In this document: positions 51,260 through 59,558 of the stretch, one piece after another | How positions within the stretch are numbered: the first letter of the stretch is position 1 | Layout: the number at the start of each line of letters is the position of its first letter | DNA from: Oceanospirillaceae bacterium | GTDB lineage: Bacteria; Pseudomonadota; Gammaproteobacteria; Pseudomonadales; Balneatricaceae | Assembly: GCA_013215505.1 (NCBI GenBank) | Contig: JABSQZ010000015.1 | Location: 1 to 64,000, forward strand | Direction of reading: 5' to 3' | Length of the DNA: 64,000 bases | Program-made: the position numbers and the translations under genes | Notes under the pieces: model-generated | What the model was told of the DNA's origin: nothing | The model's input: only the letters and a program-made list of their open reading frames with translations | Database searches by the model: none

Positions 51260-51574
51260 ATGCGCGACCCGTTAAAAACAGTTTTAATTATTAACTATTC
51301 TTTATTGGCTTTTAGCTTGTGCGCTATTAGTGCGCTGTTTTTTGCTTTCGCTAATTTTGTTAGTCTTAATGACATTCATAACGGTGGTGAATTTCTCAAT
51401 GCCATCAGTATTTTTGTGCTACTGGTGTGCGCTGTTTCTTTTTGCAATGCGGTGTTTACTGTCATTTTTATCAAAATGAAAAAGTTAAGGTGCAGTGGGG
51501 TGGCCATGTATTCTCCATTGGCTATCTATGCCCTGATAGGCGTTTTTGCAATAATTACCAACATACTAATGTAA
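51260..51574 (+). CDS. Small hypothetical membrane protein
   Basis: A 104-residue protein with three predicted transmembrane helices ('TVLIINYSLLAFSLCAISAL', 'FLNAISIFVLLVCAVSFCNA', 'SPLAIYALIGVFAIITNILM'), so only short loops remain outside the membrane. No family recognised. AAAGGAAG precedes the ATG, and hydrophobic content is far above chance, supporting a real gene. It follows the three-domain gene after 130 bases on the same strand. Confidence 0.6.
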   Translation: MRDPLKTVLIINYSLLAFSLCAISALFFAFANFVSLNDIHNGGEFLNAISIFVLLVCAVSFCNAVFTVIFIKMKKLRCSGVAMYSPLAIYALIGVFAIITNILM

Positions 51575-51679
51575 AAAATTAGCATGATTGATAACTGATT
51601 TTTCTTTTAAGGTTTGTCTTAGAGGCGGGTTTTATTCGCTTTTTGAATAGCTGATGTTTAGATGGCTTACTAAGAGATA

Positions 51680-52248
51680 TTTCGTTTTCAACGAGTTACT
51701 TTTTTGCTCGTGCAAAAGAGTAACCAAAAAAGCACGCCCTATATTGCCGAAAGACTCCTCCGCTCTGCGCTAAATGATTGGCCGTTCATCAGCGCCATCC
51801 CTGGCGCATTCACTCTCCGCATCATCCTGATGCTCCGCTTCAATTATTTAACTCAGAGCTACGGCGGCACTATCAAGGGAATTAGTCAGCTTGCTCGTTG
51901 GCTTATGTATTAGTGTGCTTTCCGCACTTGTAAAGTAACTCCCAAAGCTGCGCTTTAACTACGGAGAAAAGAATAGGGTAAGCGTAAACGCACTTGAAAA
52001 GTAACTCCTAAAGCTGTGCTTTAAAGACGAAGGAAAGAATAGAGTAAGCGTAAACGCACTTGAAAAGTAACTCCTAAAGCTGCGCTTTAACTACGGAGTT
52101 ACTTTTCCCCTTGGGTTGCCGCCGGAGCTATTTGTTAAATTGGCGAAGCGGAGCGACAGGACGTCGCGGAGAGTGAGTGGGACAGGGATGTCCCTATGAA
52201 CGGCCGTCTATTTTGCAAATAGCGGAGGAGTCTTTCGGCAATATAGGG
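51680..52248. repeat. Large inverted-repeat element
   Basis: Left arm 51737-51868 and right arm 52118-52248 are inverted copies: the outer 28 bases (51737-51764 and 52221-52248) match perfectly, the rest with substitutions. The left flank 51680-51736 carries a hairpin identical to that at 40975. Between the arms lie 66-base tandem repeats. The element could form a large cruciform or transcript hairpin. Confidence 0.88.
51924..52104. repeat. 66-base tandem repeat, 2.7 copies
   Basis: Units start at 51924, 51990 and 52056, each beginning GCACTTG and containing AAGTAACTCC and GCTTTAA. The last copy stops at ACGGAG. Copies differ by a few bases. Confidence 0.85.
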
Positions 52249-52385
52249 TGGAGTTTTCTTTGGTTCCGTTTCTTTTGTCCCATTTAAAAGAAATGAACTC
52301 GCCGCAGGCGAAACTGCACCTAAATGATTTGATTTTAAAATTTAAAAAAGAAATCAGTAAAATTTTTACAATGTTAACTGACGAC

Positions 52386-53216
52386 TCACGTCCCTTTAAT
52401 ATTAGTAATCGCCGCCAGCAAGCTCGGAGCCACCGGAGTATTTTTACTGTAGGCTAACCCCACCACCCGTTCCAATTGCAAGTCGCTGATCTCACAAAAA
52501 CTTAAATCTGCACGTCCATCCAGCGAGTGTAGTGGCACGATAGAGACCCCCAGTCCGGCCGCCACTAGATCTAGTGCATACTCTTCAGTTTTTACCGTGG
52601 CTTTAACTTTCAGGTTGAGGCCGCGTTTGGCAATGGCGAATTGCCAGGAGTCTATGATGTCGCAGGGAGACCGACTGATGAAAGAACAGTTGTTTAGTTG
52701 CTCTAAACTGACGCTGGATTCTTTGGTTAAAGGGTGTTGCAGGGGAACCGCTAATACGTATCTGTCGACCCATAATTTGTGAAAGATCTCATCTTTTTGC
52801 AAGACTGTCTGCGAGATGATCCTGGCATCGGCCTCTGCGTTGGCATCAACTAAGGTCAGATCCAGATTAGGTAGAGTCTGCATTAATTTTTGGATTAGCT
52901 TGGAAACGCGCTTGCCGGAGAGAAAAGGCAATAGCGCCAGTTTAAAAGACAGCTGTTCAGGATTTTCCTGGAACTGTTGTTTAATTTGCTGCACATCTGC
53001 CAGTACCTGGCAGGCCTTAGGGTAGAGCGCGGTGCCTTCAGTGGTGGGGGTTATGCCCTTGGAGTGGCGTACAAACAGCGCGCATTCTAACTCTGACTCG
53101 AGCTGTTGCACAGCACCGGAGATAGACGGCTGGGCGACAAAGCAGCGCTTGGCGGCGGCACTAAAACTGTGCTCTTCATAGACGGCGACAAAATATCGTA
53201 AAGATCGAAAATCCAA
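52386..53216 (-). CDS. LysR-family regulator
   Basis: A 276-residue LysR-type regulator: 'MDFRSLRYFVAVYEEHSFSA', 'AAKRCFVAQPSISGAVQQLE' and 'LECALFVRHSKGITPTTEGT' resemble the NAC/Cbl-like group with 'RSLRYF' start. The start is a TTG at 53216 with GGAG nine bases upstream. It is divergent from the FAD oxidoreductase gene at 53467, its likely target, with 250 bases between. Confidence 0.85.
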   Translation of the reverse strand: MDFRSLRYFVAVYEEHSFSAAAKRCFVAQPSISGAVQQLESELECALFVRHSKGITPTTEGTALYPKACQVLADVQQIKQQFQENPEQLSFKLALLPFLSGKRVSKLIQKLMQTLPNLDLTLVDANAEADARIISQTVLQKDEIFHKLWVDRYVLAVPLQHPLTKESSVSLEQLNNCSFISRSPCDIIDSWQFAIAKRGLNLKVKATVKTEEYALDLVAAGLGVSIVPLHSLDGRADLSFCEISDLQLERVVGLAYSKNTPVAPSLLAAITNIKGT

Positions 53217-53466
53217 ACTGACTAAACTCCAGTTACCCTTGAAAATAGGCTATAGCTAAAATTGATATCCCCGGTAGAAAATAACTACTACCACTTGAGA
53301 GCCGCGCTTAGTATATTGCTATTAAGCTAAATTTTACACTACTGTATTGCTCTTTAAAGCTGAGGAACGCCGGACTTGTCTGCAGGTCCGCTACAGTAAA
53401 TAGCAGCCATTCTCCTGATACCATTATGGGGAATACCCATTATCTCCATTTTCCGAGTGAACACAG

Positions 53467-54753
53467 ATGAGCTATCCAGATACCTATTACGCGAGTACGG
53501 CAATTAGCACTGCGCCGCGCAGCGCCCTGAGCGAGGATGTCAGCGTCGATGTCTGTGTGGTCGGTGGGGGTATCGCCGGGTTGAGCTGTGCACTGGAGTT
53601 ACTCGAACAGGGCAAGAGTGTCGCTATAGTAGAGCGGGAGGCAGTGGCCTGGGGAGCTTCAGGTAGAAACGGTGGGCTGGTGTCAGCAGGTTGGGCGCAG
53701 GGCAATGATGCATTGGAGAAAAAGCTGGGTTTGTCGCACGCACAAAAATTATTTGCTTTATCAGTGCAGGGGGTTGAGCAAATTAGCAATAACATCCAGC
53801 GCTTTGCACTGCGCGATTGTCAGCTGCAAATGGGCCGGCTGAATGTTGCACGCTATCCGCAGCGGCAAAAATTTATCGCCAGACAGCGGGTAATGCAAGA
53901 CAAATATCAGTACCAGCAGGACTACCTGGATACTGATCAGGTACGACAGATCTGTCATACTCAGCGCTATTTTGACGGACTTTACGATGCCAGCTCTTTT
54001 CACTTCCACCCGCTGAATTACTGTTTGGGGCTGGCGAATGTGATCGAGCAAAAGGGCGGTTTGATCTATGAACAGAGCGCTGTTGTCAATATCAGCAGAG
54101 ACAAAAATAAGCAGCTAGTCAGCATTGCAGATAGCCCTGCTAAAGTCAGTTGTGAAAACGTAGTATTTTGCGGTGGTGGATACAGCGGCAAAGAGATACA
54201 GGCGCTGCAGCGCGCTTACCTGCCTATTGCCACTTATATGTTGTTAACAGAACCGCTCGGTGATCTAGCGGCGCAGCTGATTAGCCGTCCCTACAGCATC
54301 AGTGACGACCGCCGCGCCGCCGACTATTACCGCATCGTAGAAGGGGATCGGTTACTCTGGGGGTCGAGAATTACCACCGACAATCAAGACAATGTGGAAA
54401 AACTTTGCAGCTTGTTACGTGAGGACTTATGCTCGGTTTATCCGCAGTTGCAAGAGGTTAAAATAGACAAGGCCTGGTCGGGGCTGATGGCCTATGCAGG
54501 GCATAAAATGCCGATAGTACAGCAGCAGCAACCTGGGGTGTGGATCTGCTCATCCTTCGGCGGTCACGGCCTGAATACCGGCACCATCTGCGGTATCAAA
54601 GTGGCCCAGGGGATTTGCGCCATAAATCAGGACTATCAGTTATTATCCCCCTTTGGCTGCGACTGGAATGGTGGGGTATTAGGTCCTATGGTGGCTAATT
54701 TGACTTACAAGTACTTACGTTTAAAAGATAAAATTCAAGAGGCTGCTTTTTAA
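53467..54753 (+). CDS. FAD-dependent oxidoreductase (PuuB/DAO family)
   Basis: A 428-residue flavoprotein with the FAD motif 'VCVVGGGIAGLSCALELLEQ' at about residue 30, 'WGASGRNGGLVSAGWAQGND' (as in gamma-glutamylputrescine oxidase and related enzymes) and the C-terminal 'SSFGGHGLNTGTICGIKVAQ'. It should oxidise an amine or amino acid, perhaps a polyamine conjugate. No glutamylputrescine synthetase or aldehyde dehydrogenase adjoins it, so the substrate is open. It is divergent from a LysR gene and convergent with an EamA transporter. Confidence 0.82.
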   Translation: MSYPDTYYASTAISTAPRSALSEDVSVDVCVVGGGIAGLSCALELLEQGKSVAIVEREAVAWGASGRNGGLVSAGWAQGNDALEKKLGLSHAQKLFALSVQGVEQISNNIQRFALRDCQLQMGRLNVARYPQRQKFIARQRVMQDKYQYQQDYLDTDQVRQICHTQRYFDGLYDASSFHFHPLNYCLGLANVIEQKGGLIYEQSAVVNISRDKNKQLVSIADSPAKVSCENVVFCGGGYSGKEIQALQRAYLPIATYMLLTEPLGDLAAQLISRPYSISDDRRAADYYRIVEGDRLLWGSRITTDNQDNVEKLCSLLREDLCSVYPQLQEVKIDKAWSGLMAYAGHKMPIVQQQQPGVWICSSFGGHGLNTGTICGIKVAQGICAINQDYQLLSPFGCDWNGGVLGPMVANLTYKYLRLKDKIQEAAF

Positions 54754-54793
54754 GAGGCTATCTCGGTTACTAAAGTGACTGAATCTGGACAGT

Positions 54794-54824
54794 AGCTACA
54801 GACATTGTGCGCGTGCCTGTAGCT
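54794..54824. terminator. Hairpin terminator between convergent genes
   Basis: AGCTACAG / CTGTAGCT, 8-base perfect stem extended by further pairing across an imperfect loop. It lies between the oxidoreductase and EamA stops. Confidence 0.6.
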
Positions 54825-54836
54825 CAGATTAACTGA

Positions 54837-55739
54837 TTAAGTTTGTGCCACTAGGTTGCCGCGGGATAATAGCGGTTTTTTCCATTGGGTGAATAGATTG
54901 CCCAACACTACTAGCACTAAACCTATGCTTGAGTAGTGAGTCCACTGATAAGACTCGTAAAAACTGGAGACAATCAATGCCACTATCGGGGTGATCACCA
55001 GCAGATAGGAGGCGTTGTTGGCACCGATGCGATCGACCAGAACTAAGTAGCCAGTAAAACCGATCACTGATGCCGGTATCGCTAAATACACTAAGCTGGC
55101 GAAATATTTGAGCTCAGTATTGAAGTTAAACTCCAGTCCTTTGAACAAAATAATTATTAACAGTGCCAGGCAACCGTAGAGCATGGCGTAGCTGGTGGCA
55201 GTAAAAGGTTGCACGTTATTGCGGCTGTTGCGAATACTCAGCATGTTCCCTATCGAGAAAAACCACGTTCCCGCCAAGGCAAAACCCAAACCGGTCAGAG
55301 TTTGCGCGGACCAGGCTGTTTGTATTAACTCGGCACCAAACAGCAAGCTGATCCCCGATAAACCGACCACAACTCCCAGCCAGAAATTAGCGCTGGTGGG
55401 GGTTTGATAGAAGAGTTTACCGTGCAGGGCGTTAAATACAGGGACGCTGGCCATCACAACTGCTGCTAAACCACTGGGTATGTAGTGCGTCGCTGAGTAA
55501 AAAGCTAGGAAGTTACAGCAGAACAGGCATACCCCCTGTGCGGCGATAAATTTATGCTGAGCCAGAGTGACCTTTTGCAGCTTCTTACTAATAAGCCCTA
55601 TAGCGAACATGCAGAGCGCGGCAAGAGCAAAGCGATACAAAATAGACACTTCCATAGCCACTGAAGCATCTTGCCATTTTATGGCGATCCAGGAAAAGCC
55701 CCAGGCGAAAATCATTAATATATACAAAAAAACCGACAT
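54837..55739 (-). CDS. EamA/DMT-family transporter
   Basis: A 300-residue inner-membrane exporter with about ten helices and two EamA repeats: 'FAWGFSWIAIKWQDASVAME' (W-G-x-S/N helix 1 motif), 'FYSATHYIPSGLAAVVMASV' and 'LLVITPIVALIVSSFYESYQ', the typical late P-x-V segment. GATGAGGATG precedes the ATG. Probably exports an amino acid or metabolite; substrate unknown. Convergent with the oxidoreductase and divergent from an AraC gene. Confidence 0.85.
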   Translation of the reverse strand: MSVFLYILMIFAWGFSWIAIKWQDASVAMEVSILYRFALAALCMFAIGLISKKLQKVTLAQHKFIAAQGVCLFCCNFLAFYSATHYIPSGLAAVVMASVPVFNALHGKLFYQTPTSANFWLGVVVGLSGISLLFGAELIQTAWSAQTLTGLGFALAGTWFFSIGNMLSIRNSRNNVQPFTATSYAMLYGCLALLIIILFKGLEFNFNTELKYFASLVYLAIPASVIGFTGYLVLVDRIGANNASYLLVITPIVALIVSSFYESYQWTHYSSIGLVLVVLGNLFTQWKKPLLSRGNLVAQT

Positions 55740-55938
55740 CAGTGCATCCTCATCATTATCAGTAACCTCGCTAATCAGTACTTGATTTCGCGAGGAGGGT
55801 CATTATTGCTGATCAGAGCAGAAAGTTATCTCCTGAAATTGGCGAAATTAACACAATCTTGCGCATATATACGGGATAACTGTTGAGCACTTAAACAGAA
55901 GTGTTACTCTTGTTTTCCAGCGAACAGTAGGTAGGAAA

Positions 55939-56808
55939 ATGCGCAGTAAACCAGTCAGGCCATTAAATTTTGAGCAGTCGAACACAGATCGCCTGCGGTT
56001 TAAATCGCTGACTAAGTCCCTGAGTTGGGCCCACTACCAAAACGACAACGACAATCTGTATTACCAAAATAACAAACAACATACTTTGAGCATGTACCTC
56101 GATGGTGGTTTCGAGACATTCAGAATGGACCGGCCTAAGCAATTTGGCTTTCCCGGTAGTTTTTGTCTGATGCCAAAAGAAACTCAAAGTCATTGGCAAG
56201 TAGGTATGCAGCAACAGTTTATGCACTTGTACTTCGATGACGATTACCTGAAACAGTTGGCGTTAAAAACCTTTGATATAGACCCGCGGACTTTAGAATT
56301 ACCTGAACTTACCTTTTTTGAAAACCCGGGATTAGAAGCGATTTATCGGCATCAGATAGCGGCCAGCGACTGGTCGGTCGATGCTGATCAGTTGCTGTTG
56401 GAGCAAGTTACCAACACTGTGTTAGTGACTATGATCCACGCGTTGGCGCGAAAAAAGCTCAATGTAAAAGGTGGGCTTGCGCCTAAGGTACTGCTACAGG
56501 TCTGTGATTTCATGCAGAGCAATTTTTCCAGGCAGATATTTTTAGCAGAGCTGGCAGCTATCGGACAACTGAGTGAGTACCATTTCTGCAGGATGTTTAA
56601 ACAGAGCACCGCACAGACGCCGCAAGAGTTTTTATTAAATATCCGTATCGAACGGGTGAAAGAGCAATGCCGCAGTACAAAATTAAAATTGTCTGAAATA
56701 GCGCTGTGCTGTGGTTTTTCCAATCAGAGCCACATGGGCCGTAGCTTTAAGCGCATACTTGGCGTTACCCCCAGTCAGTACCGTAAGCAGCTACTCTGCA
56801 GCGGCTAA
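55939..56808 (+). CDS. AraC-family regulator
   Basis: A 289-residue regulator of classical order: an N-terminal sensing domain (about 1-180: 'LSMYLDGGFETFRMDRPKQF', 'FCLMPKETQSHWQVG') and a C-terminal double helix-turn-helix (about 185-287: 'FSRQIFLAELAAIGQLSEYH' and 'LSEIALCCGFSNQSHMGRSF', ending 'LGVTPSQYRKQ'). It lies between two EamA transporter genes, divergent from one and upstream of the other on the same strand, so either may be its target. TAGGTAGGA precedes the ATG. Confidence 0.87.
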   Translation: MRSKPVRPLNFEQSNTDRLRFKSLTKSLSWAHYQNDNDNLYYQNNKQHTLSMYLDGGFETFRMDRPKQFGFPGSFCLMPKETQSHWQVGMQQQFMHLYFDDDYLKQLALKTFDIDPRTLELPELTFFENPGLEAIYRHQIAASDWSVDADQLLLEQVTNTVLVTMIHALARKKLNVKGGLAPKVLLQVCDFMQSNFSRQIFLAELAAIGQLSEYHFCRMFKQSTAQTPQEFLLNIRIERVKEQCRSTKLKLSEIALCCGFSNQSHMGRSFKRILGVTPSQYRKQLLCSG

Positions 56809-56892
56809 AAAATTCCATTGCCCAGAAACCCTCGGGGCTATATTTAACGTTTAATTCACAGCGGCCTTTCATATTTCTATCAATCTGATACT

Positions 56893-57828
56893 ATGCGCCG
56901 CCTAATTTTGGTAAAAATGACTATGAGCTTAACGGCAAGACAATCGGGCACACTGGAAATGACTGCAGCTATGGTCCTCTCCGGTTTTATTGGCTTCCTG
57001 GTGGTTGAATCGGGGCAGTCGGTGTGGAATGTTATTTTCTTTCGCTGTCTGTTTGGTGCTATTAGCTTGGGGTTGTACTGCTGGTGGCGCGGCTTTTTGT
57101 CGCCCTGGCCACTGAAGGGCAAGGCGGTTTTAATCGCGATACTGTCGGCAACGGCATTAGTGCTCAATTGGGTACTGTTATTTAATGCCTTCAACTACGC
57201 TTCAATTTCGCTTTCAACCGTGGTTTATAATACTCAGCCGTTCTTTTTGTTGCTGGCGGGTAGTTTGTTTTTCGGCGAAAAAATAGCCTTTGGTAAATTA
57301 CCTTGGTTTATCTGCGCCTTTATCGGCCTGTTATTCATCATTGAGATCAGTGGCAGTGACTTTGCCGGTGATCAGCAGTTGCTAGGTTTTGCCATGGCTC
57401 TGGGAGCGGCGATCTTATATGCGGTAAATACGCTGCTAACCCGGCGTCTGGCTGAAATTCGCCCAGAGGTAATAGCACTGGTAAATACCTTCATCGGTTG
57501 TACCTTACTGCTACCTGCGGCAAATTTTGCCATGTTGCCGGTAAATGCGCTGAGCTGGAGTTATTTGCTGATACTAGGTGTCGTACATAGCTGCCTTATG
57601 TATATTTTGATGTATTCAGCCTATAAAAAACTGCCGATCAGTATGATTGCTATATTGGCATTTCTGTATCCGGCGGTTGCGATATTAGTTGATTTTGTCG
57701 TTTACGATCAAAGCCTAACTGGCTACCAGTGGTTCGGCATTAGCGTTATTTTACTGAGTGTCGCCGGTTTGAATTTAGGCTGGGGATTACACAGTATTAG
57801 TTTTAGCAAGAGACAAAAAAACTCTTAA
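56893..57828 (+). CDS. EamA/DMT-family transporter
   Basis: A 311-residue membrane protein with ten predicted helices: 'LSGFIGFLVVESGQSVWNVI', 'FRCLFGAISLGLYCWWRGFL' and 'NTQPFFLLLAGSLFFGEKIA' in the first repeat, and 'LAFLYPAVAILVDFVVYDQS' in the second. The start is uncertain: the ATG at 56893 lacks a good ribosome site, and another ATG at 56917 gives the protein 'MTMSLTARQSG'. It follows the AraC gene after 84 bases and ends at a terminator-like hairpin. Confidence 0.83.
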   Translation: MRRLILVKMTMSLTARQSGTLEMTAAMVLSGFIGFLVVESGQSVWNVIFFRCLFGAISLGLYCWWRGFLSPWPLKGKAVLIAILSATALVLNWVLLFNAFNYASISLSTVVYNTQPFFLLLAGSLFFGEKIAFGKLPWFICAFIGLLFIIEISGSDFAGDQQLLGFAMALGAAILYAVNTLLTRRLAEIRPEVIALVNTFIGCTLLLPAANFAMLPVNALSWSYLLILGVVHSCLMYILMYSAYKKLPISMIAILAFLYPAVAILVDFVVYDQSLTGYQWFGISVILLSVAGLNLGWGLHSISFSKRQKNS

Positions 57829-57846
57829 ATTGTTTTATATAAACAG

Positions 57847-57866
57847 CGTAGAGAGCCCTCTCTACG
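57847..57866 (+). terminator. Hairpin terminator after EamA gene
   Basis: CGTAGAGAG pairs with CTCTCTACG around a very short loop (20 bases in all, inner pairs probably open), 18 bases after the stop codon. Confidence 0.6.
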
Positions 57867-57913
57867 TAATTTCCAGGTTAATTATTCGAAAAAATCACGA
57901 ATTCTACTAAAAA

Positions 57914-57933
57914 GTTACAACTTGTTACAACTT
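57914..57933. promoter_or_regulatory. CpxR-box-like tandem repeat
   Basis: Two perfect tandem copies of GTTACAACTT give GTTAC-N5-GTTAC, close to the complement of the CpxR consensus GTAAA-N5-GTAAA (TTTAC-N5-TTTAC). It lies 112 bases upstream of the Spy/CpxP-like gene. Confidence 0.5.
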
Positions 57934-58044
57934 GATGCGTCAGTGCAAAGAGTCTAACGCTCGTATCATAGATACTTCTCCTACCCCATGAGAGATTCGT
58001 TAAAAGTGAAACGGATATTCTCAATAATCAAACGGAGAAATATC

Positions 58045-58500
58045 ATGAAACGATCTACTAAAATTATCAGTGCAGTTGTTCTCAGTATCGGCCTTATCGG
58101 CGGCACCACCGCCTATGCGACTTACAAGGCCAGCGATGCAGACGCCCGCGCCGCTTATGTAGTGACATATATCAGCAGTGAGCTAAATTTAGATGATAAA
58201 CAAAAGCAACTTTTGGGCGAACTGCGTGACAAAGTGATGGCGGTGAGATCGACATTGCACGCTCAGGGCAAACCCTTGCATCAAGATGTAGCAAAGCTGG
58301 TTGGCGCCGACAAATTTGATCAGCAGCAGGCACTGGATATGATCAATAGCAAAACCGAACTAGTGAAGTCCGAAGCACCTGAGATCATAGCGGCTTTTGG
58401 CAACTTTCTCGATGGCCTTAATTCTGAGCAAAAGGCTGAAATTTTAGAGTTTATTGAACACAAGAAAGAAGCTCGCGGCCACGGTTGGAAGCATAACTAA
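58045..58500 (+). CDS. Spy/CpxP-like periplasmic protein
   Basis: A 151-residue secreted protein with a signal peptide of about 23 residues ('IISAVVLSIGLIGGTTAYAT'). The mature part is all-helical and polar with two repeats of the Spy/CpxP kind: 'LNLDDKQKQLLGELRDKVMA' and 'LNSEQKAEILEFIEHKKEAR', the LTxxQ-like motifs of the family being degenerate (LDDKQ, NSEQK). It ends in a Gly/His tail 'GHGWKHN'. Such proteins act as periplasmic chaperones or as inhibitors of CpxA-type sensors, and this one precedes a CpxRA-like pair. The ATG at 58045 has CGGAG upstream. Confidence 0.78.
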   Translation: MKRSTKIISAVVLSIGLIGGTTAYATYKASDADARAAYVVTYISSELNLDDKQKQLLGELRDKVMAVRSTLHAQGKPLHQDVAKLVGADKFDQQQALDMINSKTELVKSEAPEIIAAFGNFLDGLNSEQKAEILEFIEHKKEARGHGWKHN

Positions 58501-58511
58501 ATATATATATT

Positions 58512-58542
58512 CGACCAGCTGACAGAACTCTGCAGCTGGTCG
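58512..58542 (+). promoter_or_regulatory. Intercistronic hairpin after the Spy-like gene
   Basis: CGACCAGCTG / CAGCTGGTCG, a perfect 10-base stem with an 11-base loop between the Spy-like gene and the next gene, without a T-run. It could be an attenuator that leaves the chaperone as the most abundant product. Confidence 0.6.
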
Positions 58543-58558
58543 GACAGGGAGTGACATT

Positions 58559-58813
58559 ATGAGTCAATTTATACAGGCGGGCAGCTGCAAAGAGGCCGAT
58601 GATGCCTATTGGAAATCAATCGAAATTTATCCGCTCGATACAGAGCAAAAGATTGATACTGAAACAGAAGCTAACTTGTGGAACAAGTTCTGGAAGTGGC
58701 GTGAGCAGCGCAACGGCAAAAAAGTCCTGGCAAGAGTCGCCAGTCTGCTGGCGAAACTAGCACAGAATGAAAAAAAGCAGGGACACAACGAAGAGCCCTC
58801 GATTATAAAATAA
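58559..58813 (+). CDS. Small hypothetical protein, stress operon member
   Basis: An 84-residue soluble protein that I do not recognise. It is acidic in the first half ('DTEQKIDTETEANLWNKFWK') and basic in the second ('REQRNGKKVLARVASLLAKL'), with no signal peptide or membrane helix and probably two helices. CAGGGAGTGAC precedes the ATG. Its place between the Spy-like gene and the response regulator, on the same strand, suggests a link with the envelope stress system, but no function can be named. Confidence 0.6.
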   Translation: MSQFIQAGSCKEADDAYWKSIEIYPLDTEQKIDTETEANLWNKFWKWREQRNGKKVLARVASLLAKLAQNEKKQGHNEEPSIIK

Positions 58814-58876
58814 GCCACTGTAACAAATAGCCAAAAGCACTATAATCGCAGCACCAGAAAAGTCTCAGGATTCGAT

Positions 58877-59557
58877 ATGTACAAGGTTTTATTGATTGAC
58901 GATGACAAAAAACTCGCCCCTTTACTCACTGAGTACTGCGAGCGCTACGGGATTGCCATCAGTGCTGCAGAACTGCCCTCTACAGGGCTGCAAATGCTCC
59001 GCAATGGAGATTATGACGGTGCTATTTTGGATGTCATGCTGCCGGAAATGGACGGCTTTGAGCTGTGCCGTACTATCCGTCAATTCAGTGAAATACCTAT
59101 CATAATGTTGACCGCTCGCGGAGAGGTCACCGACAGAGTAGTGGGACTGGAATTGGGTGCAGATGACTATCTGCCCAAACCTTTTGATCCGCGTGAACTA
59201 GTGGCGCGTCTCAACAGTATTATTAAACGCAAAACACCCAGCCCAGCGCTCACCCAGTTATTAGAATTTGATCAGCTGTGCATAGATACTAATCAGCGTC
59301 AGGTATCAGTCAACGATAAAAATCTGGAGCTGACGACAATGGAATACCAACTGTTACTGCTGTTGGCGAATAATCCAGGTAAAGATTTCAGTCGAGATGA
59401 TATTCTCAACCAGCTTAAAGGCATTGATACAGAACTATTTAGCCGCTCGGTAGATATTTTGGTCTCGCGGCTGCGCACTAAACTTAAACCGGCGAAGCCG
59501 ATCAAAACCGTGTACGGCTCAGGTTATGCCTTCGTGGCCGCGCCCAAGGGGCCCTAA
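58877..59557 (+). CDS. CpxR/OmpR-family response regulator
   Basis: A 226-residue response regulator. The receiver has the acidic pair D8/D9, phospho-acceptor D52 in 'AILDVMLPEMDGF', Thr in 'IIMLTARG' and Lys in 'YLPKPFDP'; the C-terminal winged helix (about 125-225) has 'LTTMEYQLLLLLANNPGKDF' and 'VDILVSRLRTKLKP'. The sequence order resembles CpxR/RstA. It is followed directly by its kinase gene, whose ATG lies one base after the TAA. Likely targets include the Spy-like gene through the tandem repeat at 57914. Confidence 0.9.
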   Translation: MYKVLLIDDDKKLAPLLTEYCERYGIAISAAELPSTGLQMLRNGDYDGAILDVMLPEMDGFELCRTIRQFSEIPIIMLTARGEVTDRVVGLELGADDYLPKPFDPRELVARLNSIIKRKTPSPALTQLLEFDQLCIDTNQRQVSVNDKNLELTTMEYQLLLLLANNPGKDFSRDDILNQLKGIDTELFSRSVDILVSRLRTKLKPAKPIKTVYGSGYAFVAAPKGP

Positions 59558-59558
59558 G

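Larger units (their letters stand above)
51575..52385. other. Intergenic stretch dominated by repeats
   Basis: About 810 bases without a gene; contains the large inverted-repeat element and a 66-base tandem repeat between its arms. Short frames such as 51704-51913 belong to the repeat and are not genes. Confidence 0.75.

Noticed and set aside
51704-51913. 69-codon frame inside the large inverted-repeat element
   Set aside because: Same repeat-derived peptide as above; the arm's inverted copy shows that selection, if any, is on structure rather than coding.
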